In this document: in pieces, positions 17,257-31,700 of the stretch
Numbering within the stretch: the stretch's first letter is position 1
Layout of the letters: each line of letters opens with the position of its first letter
Assembly (NCBI GenBank): GCA_015061725.1
Contig: SUVX01000005.1
Coordinates: 1 to 64,000, forward strand
Direction: 5' to 3'
Source: Lentisphaerota bacterium
Lineage (GTDB): Bacteria > Verrucomicrobiota > Lentisphaeria > Victivallales > Victivallaceae
DNA: 64,000 bases
The notes under the pieces: generated by a model
Database searches by the model: none
What the model saw: only the letters and a program-made list of their open reading frames with translations
Told to the model about the DNA's origin: nothing
Translations under genes and position numbers: made by a program

Positions 17257-19416
17257 ATGCCGGAAGCTGAAGAAAAAAACAATTTCCGTATTGCCGGAGA
17301 GATAAAACGCATTGTGTATGAAAATGCCGACAGCGGTTTCGGGGTCATCAAACTTCAGACGCCTGAGGGGAACCGTGTGCAGGCATGCGGCACTCTTGCC
17401 GGACTTCAGCCCGGGCAGAATGTTGAACTTTACGGCAGGTTTGAGAGCCATCGGGACTTCGGAGAGGAGTTCAGAGTAGAAACGGTCTGTGTTCAGCAGG
17501 AGTTGACCACCGAGGGCATCAAACGCTTTCTTGCCGCCTCCGTGCCGGGAATCGGCAGCCGTACAGCGGCAAAGATCGTCGATCATTTCGGAAAAGATAC
17601 CATCAATATTCTCCAGAATTTCCCCCGCAGGATTTGCGAGATTCCCCGTATCGGTGCAAAAAAAGCCGAAGAGATCGGACGTATCTGGAAAGAAAGTGCC
17701 GGACGGCGTGAAAGTATGATTTTTCTCCAGGGACTGGGGATAAGTCCTGCGTACTGCAGCAAAATGCTGGCTGTTTACGGGGGAGGGGCGGCGGAAATCG
17801 TCAAAAAAAATCCCTACCGTCTGGCGGAGGATGTTGCGGGTATCGGATTTCTCAAGGCCGATGCCATCGCGCGCAACCTGGGTTTTGCCGAGGATTCCAC
17901 GGAACGCCTGACTGCTGCGGCGGTTTTCTGTATCAACAATTTTATTTCTTCGGGACATGTTTGCGCTGAACGCGGTGAACTTGAATTGAAAACCGCTGAA
18001 TTGACGGGACGTTCTCAGGCAGAGGCGGCAAGGGGTGTTGAAGCGGCGATTGCCCGCAGAATACTCCGTCTTGATAAGGGAATGATTTATTCTCCGCGTT
18101 TATTGCAATCTGAAAGCCATCTGGCGCAGAAACTGCTCAAACTTCAGCGTGAAAAACGTTTTTCAGGTAAAAGTTTGAGTGAAAATCTCCTGAATAAAAA
18201 GATGTCTGATGAGCAGGCATCAGCCGTTGCCGCTGTCAGAACTTCGCCCGTAACGATCATCACCGGCGGTCCCGGTGTGGGAAAGACCACCGTTGTCGGG
18301 GAACTCGTTGCCCGCGCGCTGAAAGCGGGACTTAAACTCATGCTTGCTGCTCCCACAGGACGTGCCGCCAAGAGAATGAGCGAAGCCACCGGCTGTACGG
18401 CAAAAACCATCCACCGCTTGCTGATGTATGACCCCGGAACCAATCAGTTCGGCTTCTGCAGCACCAATCCTCTGGAGTGTGATTTGCTCATTGTGGACGA
18501 GTGTTCCATGCTGGATATCGTGATCGCCGATGCCCTTTTTGATGCGGTATCCCCCGGAACGAGCGTGGTTCTTGTCGGAGATGCCGATCAGCTGCCCTCC
18601 GTCGGACCGGGCAGGGTGCTGACGGATCTGATCGGCTGTAACCTTTTTCCGGTGTCGCATCTGACACAGGTGTTCCGTCAGGCGGCGGGCAGTCTGATTA
18701 TTGCCAATGCGCATCGTGTCAACCGGGGCGGCATGCCGCAGACGGCAGCGGGACAGGAGGAAACAGACTTCTATTGGATAGAACAGCCCAATCCTGAAAA
18801 GGCGGTCGATATGATCTGCCGCATGGTTTCAGAACGGATCCCGGCGCGTTTCGGTTTCAACGCCGTGGATGAAGTTCAGGTACTGGCGCCGATGAACCGC
18901 GGTATCTGCGGTACTGAGAATCTTAATCTTGTACTCGGACAATGTCTGAATACGGAGTCCTCAGAGCCGGTGAAATACGGTGAGCGTGTTTTCCGCAAAG
19001 GGGATAAAGTCATGCAGATTGCCAATAATTATGATAAACTGGTTTTCAACGGGGATTTCGGGAGAATCGTTCATACCGATTCCGAAAAGCGGCATTTGAG
19101 CGTGAAATTTGACGGGGAGCGTTTCATTGAATATACGCCGGAAGATCTGGACCAGCTGTCTCCTGCTTATGCTGTCACGATCCACAAATCCCAGGGGAGC
19201 GAGTTTCCGGCAGTGATCGTTCCGCTTATGGATCAGCATTATGTTATGCTTCAGCGCAACCTTCTTTATACGGCAATGACCCGTGCGCGGAAACTTCTTG
19301 TGCTTATCGGCAGCAGAAGAGCGCTTGAAATGGCTGTTGCCAATATCCGGCAGGAACCACGTTGGAGTTTGCTTCCGGAACGTCTTCTTGAGGAAAATTT
19401 GAAAAAAATGGTATAA
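17257..19416 (+). CDS. recD2: RecD2-type ATP-dependent DNA helicase
   Basis: GGPGVGKTTVVGEL Walker A, VDECSMLD, QVFRQA, YAVTIHKSQGSEFPAV, YTAMTRARKL; RecD2 N-terminal HhH region. Confidence 0.93.
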   Translation: MPEAEEKNNFRIAGEIKRIVYENADSGFGVIKLQTPEGNRVQACGTLAGLQPGQNVELYGRFESHRDFGEEFRVETVCVQQELTTEGIKRFLAASVPGIGSRTAAKIVDHFGKDTINILQNFPRRICEIPRIGAKKAEEIGRIWKESAGRRESMIFLQGLGISPAYCSKMLAVYGGGAAEIVKKNPYRLAEDVAGIGFLKADAIARNLGFAEDSTERLTAAAVFCINNFISSGHVCAERGELELKTAELTGRSQAEAARGVEAAIARRILRLDKGMIYSPRLLQSESHLAQKLLKLQREKRFSGKSLSENLLNKKMSDEQASAVAAVRTSPVTIITGGPGVGKTTVVGELVARALKAGLKLMLAAPTGRAAKRMSEATGCTAKTIHRLLMYDPGTNQFGFCSTNPLECDLLIVDECSMLDIVIADALFDAVSPGTSVVLVGDADQLPSVGPGRVLTDLIGCNLFPVSHLTQVFRQAAGSLIIANAHRVNRGGMPQTAAGQEETDFYWIEQPNPEKAVDMICRMVSERIPARFGFNAVDEVQVLAPMNRGICGTENLNLVLGQCLNTESSEPVKYGERVFRKGDKVMQIANNYDKLVFNGDFGRIVHTDSEKRHLSVKFDGERFIEYTPEDLDQLSPAYAVTIHKSQGSEFPAVIVPLMDQHYVMLQRNLLYTAMTRARKLLVLIGSRRALEMAVANIRQEPRWSLLPERLLEENLKKMV

Positions 19417-19452
19417 AATGCGAAAAAAAACGAAAAAAAACGAAAAAACGAT

Positions 19453-19481
19453 TTGCATTGTTGATAAACGGGAGCTATATT
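19453..19481 (+). promoter_or_regulatory. Promoter for tRNA-Leu/tRNA-Thr/tuf transcript
   Basis: TTGCAT - 17 bp - TATATT upstream of the tRNA pair. Confidence 0.6.
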
Positions 19482-19536
19482 AGGTACATAGTTCGCCTAA
19501 CTTAATGGTGGACGAAGTTGATTGGAATATGTTAGT

Positions 19537-19621
19537 GCTCGGGTGGCGGAACTGGCAGACGCGTATGGTTGAGGTCCATATGGAGTAATCCTTGGGGGTT
19601 CAAGTCCCCCCTCGAGTACCA
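19537..19621 (+). tRNA. tRNA-Leu (GAG)
   Basis: 85-nt cloverleaf with class II variable arm, anticodon loop TTGAGGT, T arm GGGGG-TTCAAGT-CCCCC, encoded CCA. Confidence 0.92.
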
Positions 19622-19652
19622 TTTTTTTTGAGTTCCTTTTATGGAAAAAGTT

Positions 19653-19728
19653 GCCTACATAGCTCAGTCGGTAGAGCACATCCTTGGTAAGGATGAGGTC
19701 TCCGGTTCAAGTCCGGATGTAGGCTCCA
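19653..19728 (+). tRNA. tRNA-Thr (GGT)
   Basis: GCCTACATAGCTCAGTCGGTAGAGC..CTTGGTAAG..GGTTCAAGTCC..GTAGGCTCCA. Confidence 0.95.
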
Positions 19729-19812
19729 TTTTTAATATAGATATTAGTTTCCAATAATTCGTAAATAAAAAACAACAGTTAACCCCAAATAGAGAAATCT
19801 GGAGGAAAACAA

Positions 19813-21009
19813 ATGGCTAAGGAAGTTTTCGAAAGAACGAAGCCGCACGTTAACGTCGGTACCATTGGTCACGTTGACCACGGCAAAACCACTTTGACCG
19901 CTGCCATCACCATGACTTTGACCAAGAAGTTCGGCGGCGAAAGCAAGAAGTATGACGAAATTGATAACGCTCCCGAAGAAAAAGAGCGTGGAATCACCAT
20001 CAACACCTCTCACGTTGAATACCAGACTGAAAAACGTCACTATGCTCACGTTGACTGCCCCGGTCACGCCGACTATGTTAAGAACATGATCACCGGTGCT
20101 GCTCAGATGGACGGTGCGATCCTCGTTATCGCTGCCACTGATGGTCCGATGGCTCAGACTTATGAACACGTTCTGCTGGCCCGTCAGGTCGGTGTGCCCG
20201 CTATCGTCGTTTTTATGAACAAATGCGATATGGTCGATGACGCTGAACTGCTCGACCTCGTCGAAATGGAAATCCGCGAACTGCTCAGCAAGTATGACTT
20301 CCCCGGCGATGACACCCCGATCATCCGTGGTTCCGCTCTGAAGGCTGTTGAGTGCGAAGGCGATGCCGCCAACGAAGCTACCGCTTGCATCTTCGAACTG
20401 ATGGATGCTGTTGACTCCTTCATTCCCGAACCCGAACGTGATGTTGATCTCCCGTTCCTGATGCCGGTTGAAGACGTCTTCTCCATTGAAGGTCGTGGTA
20501 CCGTTGTTACCGGACGTATTGAAAGCGGCGTTGTTCACGTCGGTGACGAAGTTGAAATCGTCGGTATCAAAGAAACCACCAAGACCACCGTTACCGGTGT
20601 TGAAATGTTCCGCAAGACCCTGAACGAAGGTCTCGCCGGTGATAACGTCGGTTGCTTGCTCCGCGGCACCAAGAAAGAAGATGTCCAGCGCGGACAGGTT
20701 CTGGCCAAGCCGGGCAGTGTTACCCCGCACTCCAAGTTCAAGGGCGAAATCTACGTTCTGAGCAAAGAGGAAGGTGGACGTCACACCCCGTTCTTCAACA
20801 ACTATCGTCCCCAGTTCTACTTCCGTACCACTGACATCACCGGTACCATCAACCTGGCCGATGGCGTCGAAATGGTCATGCCTGGTGACAACACCTCCAT
20901 CACTGTCGAGCTGATCGCTCCGGTTGCTATGGATAAAGGTCTTCGTTTCGCTATCCGTGAAGGCGGTCGTACCGTTGCTTCCGGACGTGTTTCCGAAGTT
21001 ATCGAGTAA
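19813..21009 (+). CDS. tuf: Elongation factor Tu
   Basis: [32 protein letters not shown], full length. Confidence 0.99.
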   Translation: MAKEVFERTKPHVNVGTIGHVDHGKTTLTAAITMTLTKKFGGESKKYDEIDNAPEEKERGITINTSHVEYQTEKRHYAHVDCPGHADYVKNMITGAAQMDGAILVIAATDGPMAQTYEHVLLARQVGVPAIVVFMNKCDMVDDAELLDLVEMEIRELLSKYDFPGDDTPIIRGSALKAVECEGDAANEATACIFELMDAVDSFIPEPERDVDLPFLMPVEDVFSIEGRGTVVTGRIESGVVHVGDEVEIVGIKETTKTTVTGVEMFRKTLNEGLAGDNVGCLLRGTKKEDVQRGQVLAKPGSVTPHSKFKGEIYVLSKEEGGRHTPFFNNYRPQFYFRTTDITGTINLADGVEMVMPGDNTSITVELIAPVAMDKGLRFAIREGGRTVASGRVSEVIE

Positions 21010-21030
21010 GGATTAAGTCCTGAAGAAGTT

Positions 21031-21061
21031 ATCCCGAATCGCCGAACAGACGATTCGGGAT
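21031..21061 (+). other. Strong hairpin in the tuf-rpmG gap (processing site or weak terminator)
   Basis: ATCCCGAATCG-ccgaacaga-CGATTCGGGAT, 11-bp perfect stem, no U tract. Confidence 0.7.
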
Positions 21062-21133
21062 GATATCTTATAATGAACCTTGGCGGTATCCGGTTCGGGT
21101 GCTGCGACAAAACCAAGAAAAGAGTTTACGGCC

Positions 21134-21286
21134 ATGGCACGCGAATTGGTTATTTTGGAATGCACAGAGTGCAAGCGTCGTAATTATACGACCAAGAAGG
21201 AGAAACGCAATACTCCTGAACGCTTGGAGAAGATGAAATATTGCAAGTTTGATCGCAAGCATACTCTCCACAAGGAGACCCGTTAA
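21134..21286 (+). CDS. rpmG: 50S ribosomal protein L33
   Basis: [50 protein letters not shown]. Confidence 0.97.
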   Translation: MARELVILECTECKRRNYTTKKEKRNTPERLEKMKYCKFDRKHTLHKETR

Positions 21287-21364
21287 TCGGGTGCGTTGAA
21301 CAGTCGTTGTTGCCGGTCCTTGATTTAAGACCGGCGATGACGGCGCAAGTTGAAGTTTATAAAC

Positions 21365-21441
21365 AGGGAAGTAGCTCAGTTGGCTAGAGTGGTGGTCTCC
21401 AAAACCGCAGGTCGTGAGTTCGAGCCTCACCTTCCCTGCCA
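21365..21441 (+). tRNA. tRNA-Trp (CCA)
   Basis: AGGGAAGTAGCTCAGTTGGCTAGAGTGGTGGTCTCCAAAACC..GTTCGAGCC..CTTCCCTGCCA. Confidence 0.95.
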
Positions 21442-21482
21442 TTTTGTTTAAAAACACGTCGTTAACATACAGGATATTGATC

Positions 21483-21713
21483 ATGAAAAAAAGTGCAGGC
21501 AGTGCGGAAAACTTATCTGTAATGGAGAAAATCCGTCGTTTCATTTCTGATACTGTTGCTGAGATGGGTCGCTGCACCTGGCCGAATCGCCAGCAGTTGC
21601 TTGAATCGACAATCCTTGTTGTTGTTGCAATGTCGGTTCTGGCCTGTTTTGTAGCGGCGGTTGATGAAGTTGCCATGCGTTTGATTCGCCTGGTAACAGT
21701 CGGAAATCTGTAA
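21483..21713 (+). CDS. secE: Preprotein translocase subunit SecE
   Basis: Short single-TM protein with EMGRCTWPNRQQLLESTILV, between tRNA-Trp and nusG. Confidence 0.95.
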   Translation: MKKSAGSAENLSVMEKIRRFISDTVAEMGRCTWPNRQQLLESTILVVVAMSVLACFVAAVDEVAMRLIRLVTVGNL

Positions 21714-21735
21714 TTTAGAAGGCTTGAGGCATATC

Positions 21736-22323
21736 ATGGATGAGGTTCTTGCACAGGAGCAGCCGCAGCAGGATGATCGCGGCAGCTGGTATGTGATCCA
21801 GACTTTGACCAGCAATGAGAATAAGGTTCGTGACAGCATTTTGCGTCAGATCCGTTTGGGCGATGAAATTCCTGTTTATGAAGCCTTCGTTCCGACGGAA
21901 AAGGTCAGCGAATATCGTCATGACCGTAAAGTTGATATTACCCGGAAAGTTTATCCCGGTTATGTTTTTGTCCGCATGGACCTTTATAACGAGTTCGGCG
22001 AAGTTGATGAAAAAGTTTGGTATTTTATCCGCGGAATCCAGGGTGTTCTCGGATTCCCCGGCGGCGGCAACCGTCCTGCGGCGCTCAGCCCGATGGAAGT
22101 TGCTGATCTCAAACGTATGATCAACCCGGTCGAAGTCACCCGTGAAAAATGTATTTACGAAGTCGGTGACAATGTCCATATCAAAGAAGGACCGTTTGAA
22201 GGACTTGAAGGACAGGTTCAGGAAGTTGACCAGGAACGCGGTCGCTTGACCGTCTCTGTTCATGTGTTCGGCAACTGGACTCCTGTTGAATTAGGGTTTT
22301 GGCAGGTTGAACCTCTGTCGTGA
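21736..22323 (+). CDS. nusG: Transcription termination/antitermination protein NusG
   Basis: WYVIQTLTSNENKV..VYPGYVFVRM..GDNVHIKEGPFEGLEGQVQEVD. Confidence 0.97.
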   Translation: MDEVLAQEQPQQDDRGSWYVIQTLTSNENKVRDSILRQIRLGDEIPVYEAFVPTEKVSEYRHDRKVDITRKVYPGYVFVRMDLYNEFGEVDEKVWYFIRGIQGVLGFPGGGNRPAALSPMEVADLKRMINPVEVTREKCIYEVGDNVHIKEGPFEGLEGQVQEVDQERGRLTVSVHVFGNWTPVELGFWQVEPLS

Positions 22324-22430
22324 TCAAAAGCGGAAATTCGCTTGACGATCAGAGTTGCGTCAGGATTCAAAACTTAAAACAAATGGTGATACTCAGCGTG
22401 GCGGAATACCTGCCGGTTCGGACCACGCGG
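22321..22430 (+). promoter_or_regulatory. Structured nusG-rplK gap, candidate L11/L1 operon leader
   Basis: TGATC..AAGCG-gaaatt-CGCTT..GATCA nested stem (22321-22351) and GCGTGG..CCACGC (22396-22428). Confidence 0.5.
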
Positions 22431-22457
22431 GGATCAAAAGTAAGGAATTAAAATTCT

Positions 22458-22886
22458 ATGGCAAAGAAGGTTACAGGCTTGATCCGGTTGCAGATTCCGG
22501 CTGGAGCGGCCAATCCGGCTCCCCCGATCGGTCCCGCACTTGGTGCGGCCGGCTGTAACATTATGGAGTTCTGTAAGCAGTTCAATGCCGCCACTCAAGC
22601 TCAGAGCGGAATGGTGATTCCTGTCGTGATCACGGTCTATCAGGATCGTTCTTTCACGTTTATCTGTAAGTCGCCCCCGGCTGCAGTCCTCATCAAGAAG
22701 GCTGCCGGTCTGGCGTCCGGTGCTCACAAACCCGGTACTGAAAAGGCCGGAAAGATCACCAGAGATCAGATTCGTGAAATCATTCAGATCAAGAAGGAAG
22801 ATATCAACGCCCGTAGCGAAGAAGCGGCGATGCGAATCATTGAAGGAACCGCGCGCAGCATGGGAATCGAGGTGGTCGATGCGTAG
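22458..22886 (+). CDS. rplK: 50S ribosomal protein L11
   Basis: [43 protein letters not shown]. Confidence 0.99.
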   Translation: MAKKVTGLIRLQIPAGAANPAPPIGPALGAAGCNIMEFCKQFNAATQAQSGMVIPVVITVYQDRSFTFICKSPPAAVLIKKAAGLASGAHKPGTEKAGKITRDQIREIIQIKKEDINARSEEAAMRIIEGTARSMGIEVVDA

Positions 22887-23583
22887 GAGTAAACTTTACA
22901 AGCAGCAACTTGAGGTTGTTGGCGATACTCTTGCCCGTCACACTGTTGACGAGGCTATCGCAATCCTGAAGAAGCTGCCGGGTGTCAAGTTCGATCAGAC
23001 TGCCGAAGTTTCGATTAAACTCGGAATTGATCCGCGTAAATCTGATCAGACTGTCCGTGGCGCTGTCGCATTGCCCCGCGGAACCGGTAAATCGGTTCGT
23101 GTGGCGGTTGTTGCAGAAGGTGCAGCAGCAGAAGAGGCCAAGGCTGCCGGAGCCGATATTGTCGGTTTTGACGACCTGGTTCAGACTATCAAAGAAGGTA
23201 AACTTGATTTTGATATTCTGATTTCCACCCCCGATGCGATGCGTATGGTTCGTCCCCTGGGACGTCAGTTGGGACCCCGTGGTTTGATGCCGAACCCCAA
23301 GACCGGTACCGTTACCGATCAGGTTGGAGCGGCTGTCCGCGAGGCGAAAGCCGGTCGTGCGGAATTCCGTGCGGACCGTGGTGCATGTTTGCACATTCCG
23401 TTTGGTAAGTTGTCGTTTGAAGCAGATGCTCTCAGAGAAAACTTTGACGCGATCGTCGATGCAGTTCAGAAAGCAAAACCGGCTTCATCCAAAGGCGTGT
23501 ACATTATTTCCTGCACGATCTCCGGAACGATGACTCCCGGCGTGAAGATCAATGTCAAAGAACTTGCGAGGGCGGCGAAATGA
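22879..23583 (+). CDS. rplA: 50S ribosomal protein L1
   Basis: [34 protein letters not shown]; overlaps rplK by 8 bp. Confidence 0.97.
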   Translation: MRRSKLYKQQLEVVGDTLARHTVDEAIAILKKLPGVKFDQTAEVSIKLGIDPRKSDQTVRGAVALPRGTGKSVRVAVVAEGAAAEEAKAAGADIVGFDDLVQTIKEGKLDFDILISTPDAMRMVRPLGRQLGPRGLMPNPKTGTVTDQVGAAVREAKAGRAEFRADRGACLHIPFGKLSFEADALRENFDAIVDAVQKAKPASSKGVYIISCTISGTMTPGVKINVKELARAAK

Positions 23584-24104
23584 GAAACGAAAAGAAGTAT
23601 ATGGTTCAGTCCATCACTGACATGATCAGTGATTCTGACTATTGTTATTTCGTCACCTATGCAGGTATTAAGGTTCAGGATTTGTCTGCTTTCCGTGATC
23701 AGCTGGCTGCTGCAAGCGCCCGTTGCACGGTTCAGAAAAATTCCCTGATCAAAAAGGCTGCCGAAGCTATGTCCATTACCGGACTGGATTCTGTTGATCT
23801 GACTCAGAGCACAGCAATCGTTTACGGTAAAGGAGATTGCAGCGCAGTTGCCAAGATCATTAACGAATTCGGCAAGAAAAACGATGCGGTCAAAGCCAAG
23901 GGCGGTTATCTCGATAGCAAAGTCCTTTGTGCCGCTGATGTTGCAGCTCTCGCTGATCTGCCGGCCAAACCGGTTCTCCAGGCTATGTTGCTTGGTGTCA
24001 TGCAGGCTCCTGCCCGCAATCTGGTTACAGTTCTTAATGCCAAGGTGGCAACGATCGTTAACGTGATTAACGCTTATAAAGACAAAGTTCAAAACGCAAA
24101 CTGA
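23580..24104 (+). CDS. rplJ: 50S ribosomal protein L10
   Basis: L10 family between rplA (ATGA overlap) and rplL. Confidence 0.95.
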   Translation: MRNEKKYMVQSITDMISDSDYCYFVTYAGIKVQDLSAFRDQLAAASARCTVQKNSLIKKAAEAMSITGLDSVDLTQSTAIVYGKGDCSAVAKIINEFGKKNDAVKAKGGYLDSKVLCAADVAALADLPAKPVLQAMLLGVMQAPARNLVTVLNAKVATIVNVINAYKDKVQNAN

Positions 24105-24122
24105 ATATAAGGAAGTATCAAG

Positions 24123-24503
24123 ATGGATATCACTAAGGAAGACATTGTTTCCTATATCAAGAATTCGACCGTTCTGGAACTCTCTGAACTGGTCAAAATG
24201 TTGGAAGAAGAACTCGGTGTCAGCGCTGCTGCTCCGGTCGCCGTTGCCGCCGCTGCTCCCGCAGCTGCCGCAGCTGCTCCTGCTGAAGAAAAAACTGAAT
24301 TTGACGTGATCCTCGCCAGCTTCGGCGACAACAAGATCGGCGTCATCAAGGAAGTCCGTGCTATCACCGGACTCGGCCTCAAGGAAGCCAAAGACCTGGT
24401 CGAAGGCGCTCCCAAGGCTCTCAAAGAAGGCATTGCCAAAGACGAAGCTGACAAAATTAAAGAACAGCTCGAAAAGGCCGGTGCCAAAGTCGAAATCAAG
24501 TAA
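24123..24503 (+). CDS. rplL: 50S ribosomal protein L7/L12
   Basis: [43 protein letters not shown]. Confidence 0.99.
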   Translation: MDITKEDIVSYIKNSTVLELSELVKMLEEELGVSAAAPVAVAAAAPAAAAAAPAEEKTEFDVILASFGDNKIGVIKEVRAITGLGLKEAKDLVEGAPKALKEGIAKDEADKIKEQLEKAGAKVEIK

Positions 24504-24523
24504 TTTGATTTGTCTTTTCTTGA

Positions 24524-24554
24524 CGGCAGAGGGTGGATTTTCCACCCTTTGCCG
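24524..24554 (+). promoter_or_regulatory. Hairpin after rplL (attenuator or RNase III-type processing site)
   Basis: CGGCAGAGGGTGGA-ttt-TCCACCCTTTGCCG, 14-bp stem with one G-U, no following U tract. Confidence 0.65.
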
Positions 24555-24906
24555 CAGTTTCGTATTTACTGCTTGAATTAAAAAAAGAGGTCTGCCGACC
24601 CGTAAAACAGGTTTGCCCGGTGTGGTTTTTTGCCGGTGACTGACCAAAAAACATTGAAATAGATTTTCTCATTGACGGTGTGGTTTTTTGCCGTTGATGT
24701 AAAATATAGTGTGTCCGGTTGAAACGGCGTTTGTTTCTGATCAAAACAGATGCTTTTCCCGGCAGTTTTCATCCGATGCTCTGCTTTTTCAGCGGAGGGT
24801 CGGTTGTTTCGTGTAAAGGGGAGGGGATTTTACCCCTGTCCGGTCATTTTTTTGTGTTTTATTTTATAAAAATTTTCAATTTTCATCAACAAACAGGAGC
24901 AAGGTA

Positions 24907-28713
<3,807 letters not shown>

Positions 28714-28731
28714 TTCAAGTGAGGTGTTACC

Positions 28732-31700
28732 TTGATTGACAATACATATGCTTACAGGGAGCTGCAATCCAAGGATTCAGCCAACAATTTCGGTGCAATT
28801 TCGATCAACGTCGCCAGTCCTGATACGATTCGTAAATGGTCCCGCGGCGAGGTCAAAAACCCGGAAACCATCAACTACCGCAGTCTGAAACCCGAGAAGC
28901 ACGGTCTTTTCTGCGAAAGAATTTTCGGACCCACCCGCGACTGGGAATGTAACTGCGGAAAGCACAAACGCATCAAGAGCAAGGGCGTTGTCTGCGACCG
29001 CTGCGGCGTTGAAGTTACCCAGGCCAAGGTGCGCCGTGAACGCATGGGGCACATTGACCTGGCGGTTCCGGTGTCACACATCTGGTTCCTGAAGTGTATG
29101 CCCAGCCGCATTGCGCTCATGCTGGACATGCCTGCCAAGAAACTTGACAGCATTATCTATTATGAAGAATATATCGTGACGGATCCGGGCGATACGCCGC
29201 TGGAACTCCAGCAGATTCTGTCTGAGCACGAATACCGTCAGGCCTGCGAAGACTACGGCAGTTCTTTCAGAGCAGAAATGGGTGCTCCGGCAATCCAGTC
29301 TCTGCTTGAACAGATCGACCTTGAAGCCCTCAAAGAAGATCTTGAAGTCAAACTTTCAAGCGGCAACAACAAGGCTCTCCGCAAGAAGCTTGCCAAACGT
29401 CTGCGTCTGGTTGAAGGTTTTATTGCCGGCAACTCCCGTCCGGAATACATGATTCTTTCCGCACTGCCGGTTATTCCGCCGGATCTGCGTCCTCTGGTTC
29501 CGCTGGAAGGCGGCCGTTTTGCGACCAGTGACCTCAACGATCTTTATCGTCGTGTCATCAACCGCAACAACCGTCTGCGCAATCTGCTTCAGCTCAATAC
29601 CCCTGAAGTGATTGTCCGCAACGAAAAACGTATGCTTCAGGAAGCTGTTGATGCTCTGTTGGACAACGGCCGTCACGGACGCCCCGTGACCGGTGCCGGC
29701 AACCGTCCTCTCAAGAGTCTTTCTGATATGCTCAAAGGTAAGCAGGGACGTTTCCGTCAGAACTTGCTGGGTAAACGTGTTGACTACTCCGGACGTTCCG
29801 TGATCGTTGTCGGTCCTGAACTCAAGATCCATCAGTGCGGACTGCCCAAGAAGATGGCGATGATTCTGTTTGAACCTTTCATCATCCGTTATCTCAAGCA
29901 GCGCGGACATGCTCATACCGTCCGCGGAGCCAAGAAGCTGATCGAAAAGGGCGAAAGCGTCGTCTGGGATATTCTTGATGAAGTGACCAAGGGACATCCC
30001 GTTATGCTCAACCGTGCGCCGACACTGCACCGCTTGAGTATCCAGGCATTTGACCCGGTGCTGATCGAAGGTTCCGCCATCCGTCTGCACCCGCTGGTGT
30101 GTACCGCTTACAACGCCGACTTCGACGGAGACCAGATGGCTGTTCACGTGCCGCTTTCAAACGAAGCGCAGATGGAGACCAAACTGCTGATGCTGTCTCC
30201 CAACAACATCTTCTCTCCCGCCAACGGAAAACCGATCGCCAGTCCCACGCAGGACATCACGCTCGGCAGTTATTACCTGACCTGTCCTCCGAACAACAAG
30301 GACAAGGCCAAACTTTACCGTGATTACTTTGAAGTTCTGTTTGCCATGCAGGCGGGCTTCATCGGCATCCACGACGCTGTCCGTATTCCGAACCCTGACC
30401 TGGGACGTGATACCATCTACGGAGACAAGGATTCCAAGTACATCCTGACCACTCCCGGACGTTGTCTTTTCAACGAAGTCTGGGATAAGCGTCTCGGATT
30501 CTATAATGCTGTTGCCAAGAAGAAAGATCTGGGCAAACTCATCAGTAATTCCTACATGATCGCCGGACACGATGCGACTATTAAACTGTTGGATGATATC
30601 AAAGATCTGGGTTACAGACACGCAACTCTTGCCGGTCTTTCCATCTCCATCACCGACCTTCAGGTTCCGGACAGCAAGAACGAACTGATCGAAGCCGCCC
30701 GCAAAGAGGTGGACGCCGTTCTTGAACAGTACAACAGCGGTTTGCTGACCGACGGTGAACGTTACAAGAAGGTCATCGATATCTGGACTCAGACCAGCGG
30801 TGCCGTGGCTAATGAACTGTTTGATCACCTTGAAGCCGCCAGCCAGCGCGGAGAAATCAACCCTGTTTACGCCATGCTTGACTCCGGCGCCCGCGGAAGT
30901 AAAGATCAGATCCGTCAGCTCGCCGGTATGCGCGGATTGATGGCAAAGCCCTCCGGTGATATTATCGAACGTCCGATTATCTCCAACTTCCGTGAAGGAC
31001 TTTCCGTGCTGGAATACTTCATTTCCACCCACGGTGCCCGTAAAGGTTTGGCGGATACGGCTCTTAAGACCGCTGACTCCGGTTACATGACCCGCCGTCT
31101 GGTTGACGTCGCTCAGGATGTCATCTGCCGCGAAGAAGACTGCGGAACCACCAAGGGTATCTGGACCAGTGCCATTACCGAAGGTGATGAAGTTATGCTG
31201 CCGCTGCGCGACCGTATCATCGGCCGTTACTGCGCTCAGGATATCCGTGATCCTGCATACAATGACGGACGTCTGATCGTCGGTGCCGGAGAGGTCTTCA
31301 CGCCCGAAATCGCCGATGTGATTGATGCCCGCGGAATCAAACGTGTGCTGATCCGTTCCGCTCTCACCTGCGAAACGCTGCACGGACTTTGTATCAAGTG
31401 CTACGGCCGCAACCTTGCCAGCGACCGCGAAGCAAAGATCGGCGATGCACTCGGTATCATTGCCGCTCAGTCCATCGGTGAACCCGGTACTCAGCTGACC
31501 ATGCGTACGTTCCACATCGGTGGTACCGCATCCAGTGCTTACAAAGAGCCGGTCATCACTTCTCACAGCAACGGAACGATCAAATACTTCAACGTCCGTA
31601 CCGTCAAGAACAACAAGGGCAAAGACGTCGTTGTCAACAAGAACGGTTACGTTGTGATTTACGATCCGGTCAAGGCAAAGGAACTTGAAAGACGCGCCCG

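Noticed and set aside
15781-17958. Long minus-strand ORFs (15781..16884, 16942..17958) opposite the OYE and recD2 genes
   Set aside because: Plus-strand genes have strong family motifs; antisense ORFs have none.
19421-19449. GAAAAAAAAC tandem A-rich repeat between recD2 and tRNA-Leu
   Set aside because: Simple A-tract spacing upstream of a promoter; may act as an UP element but too little evidence to call anything specific.
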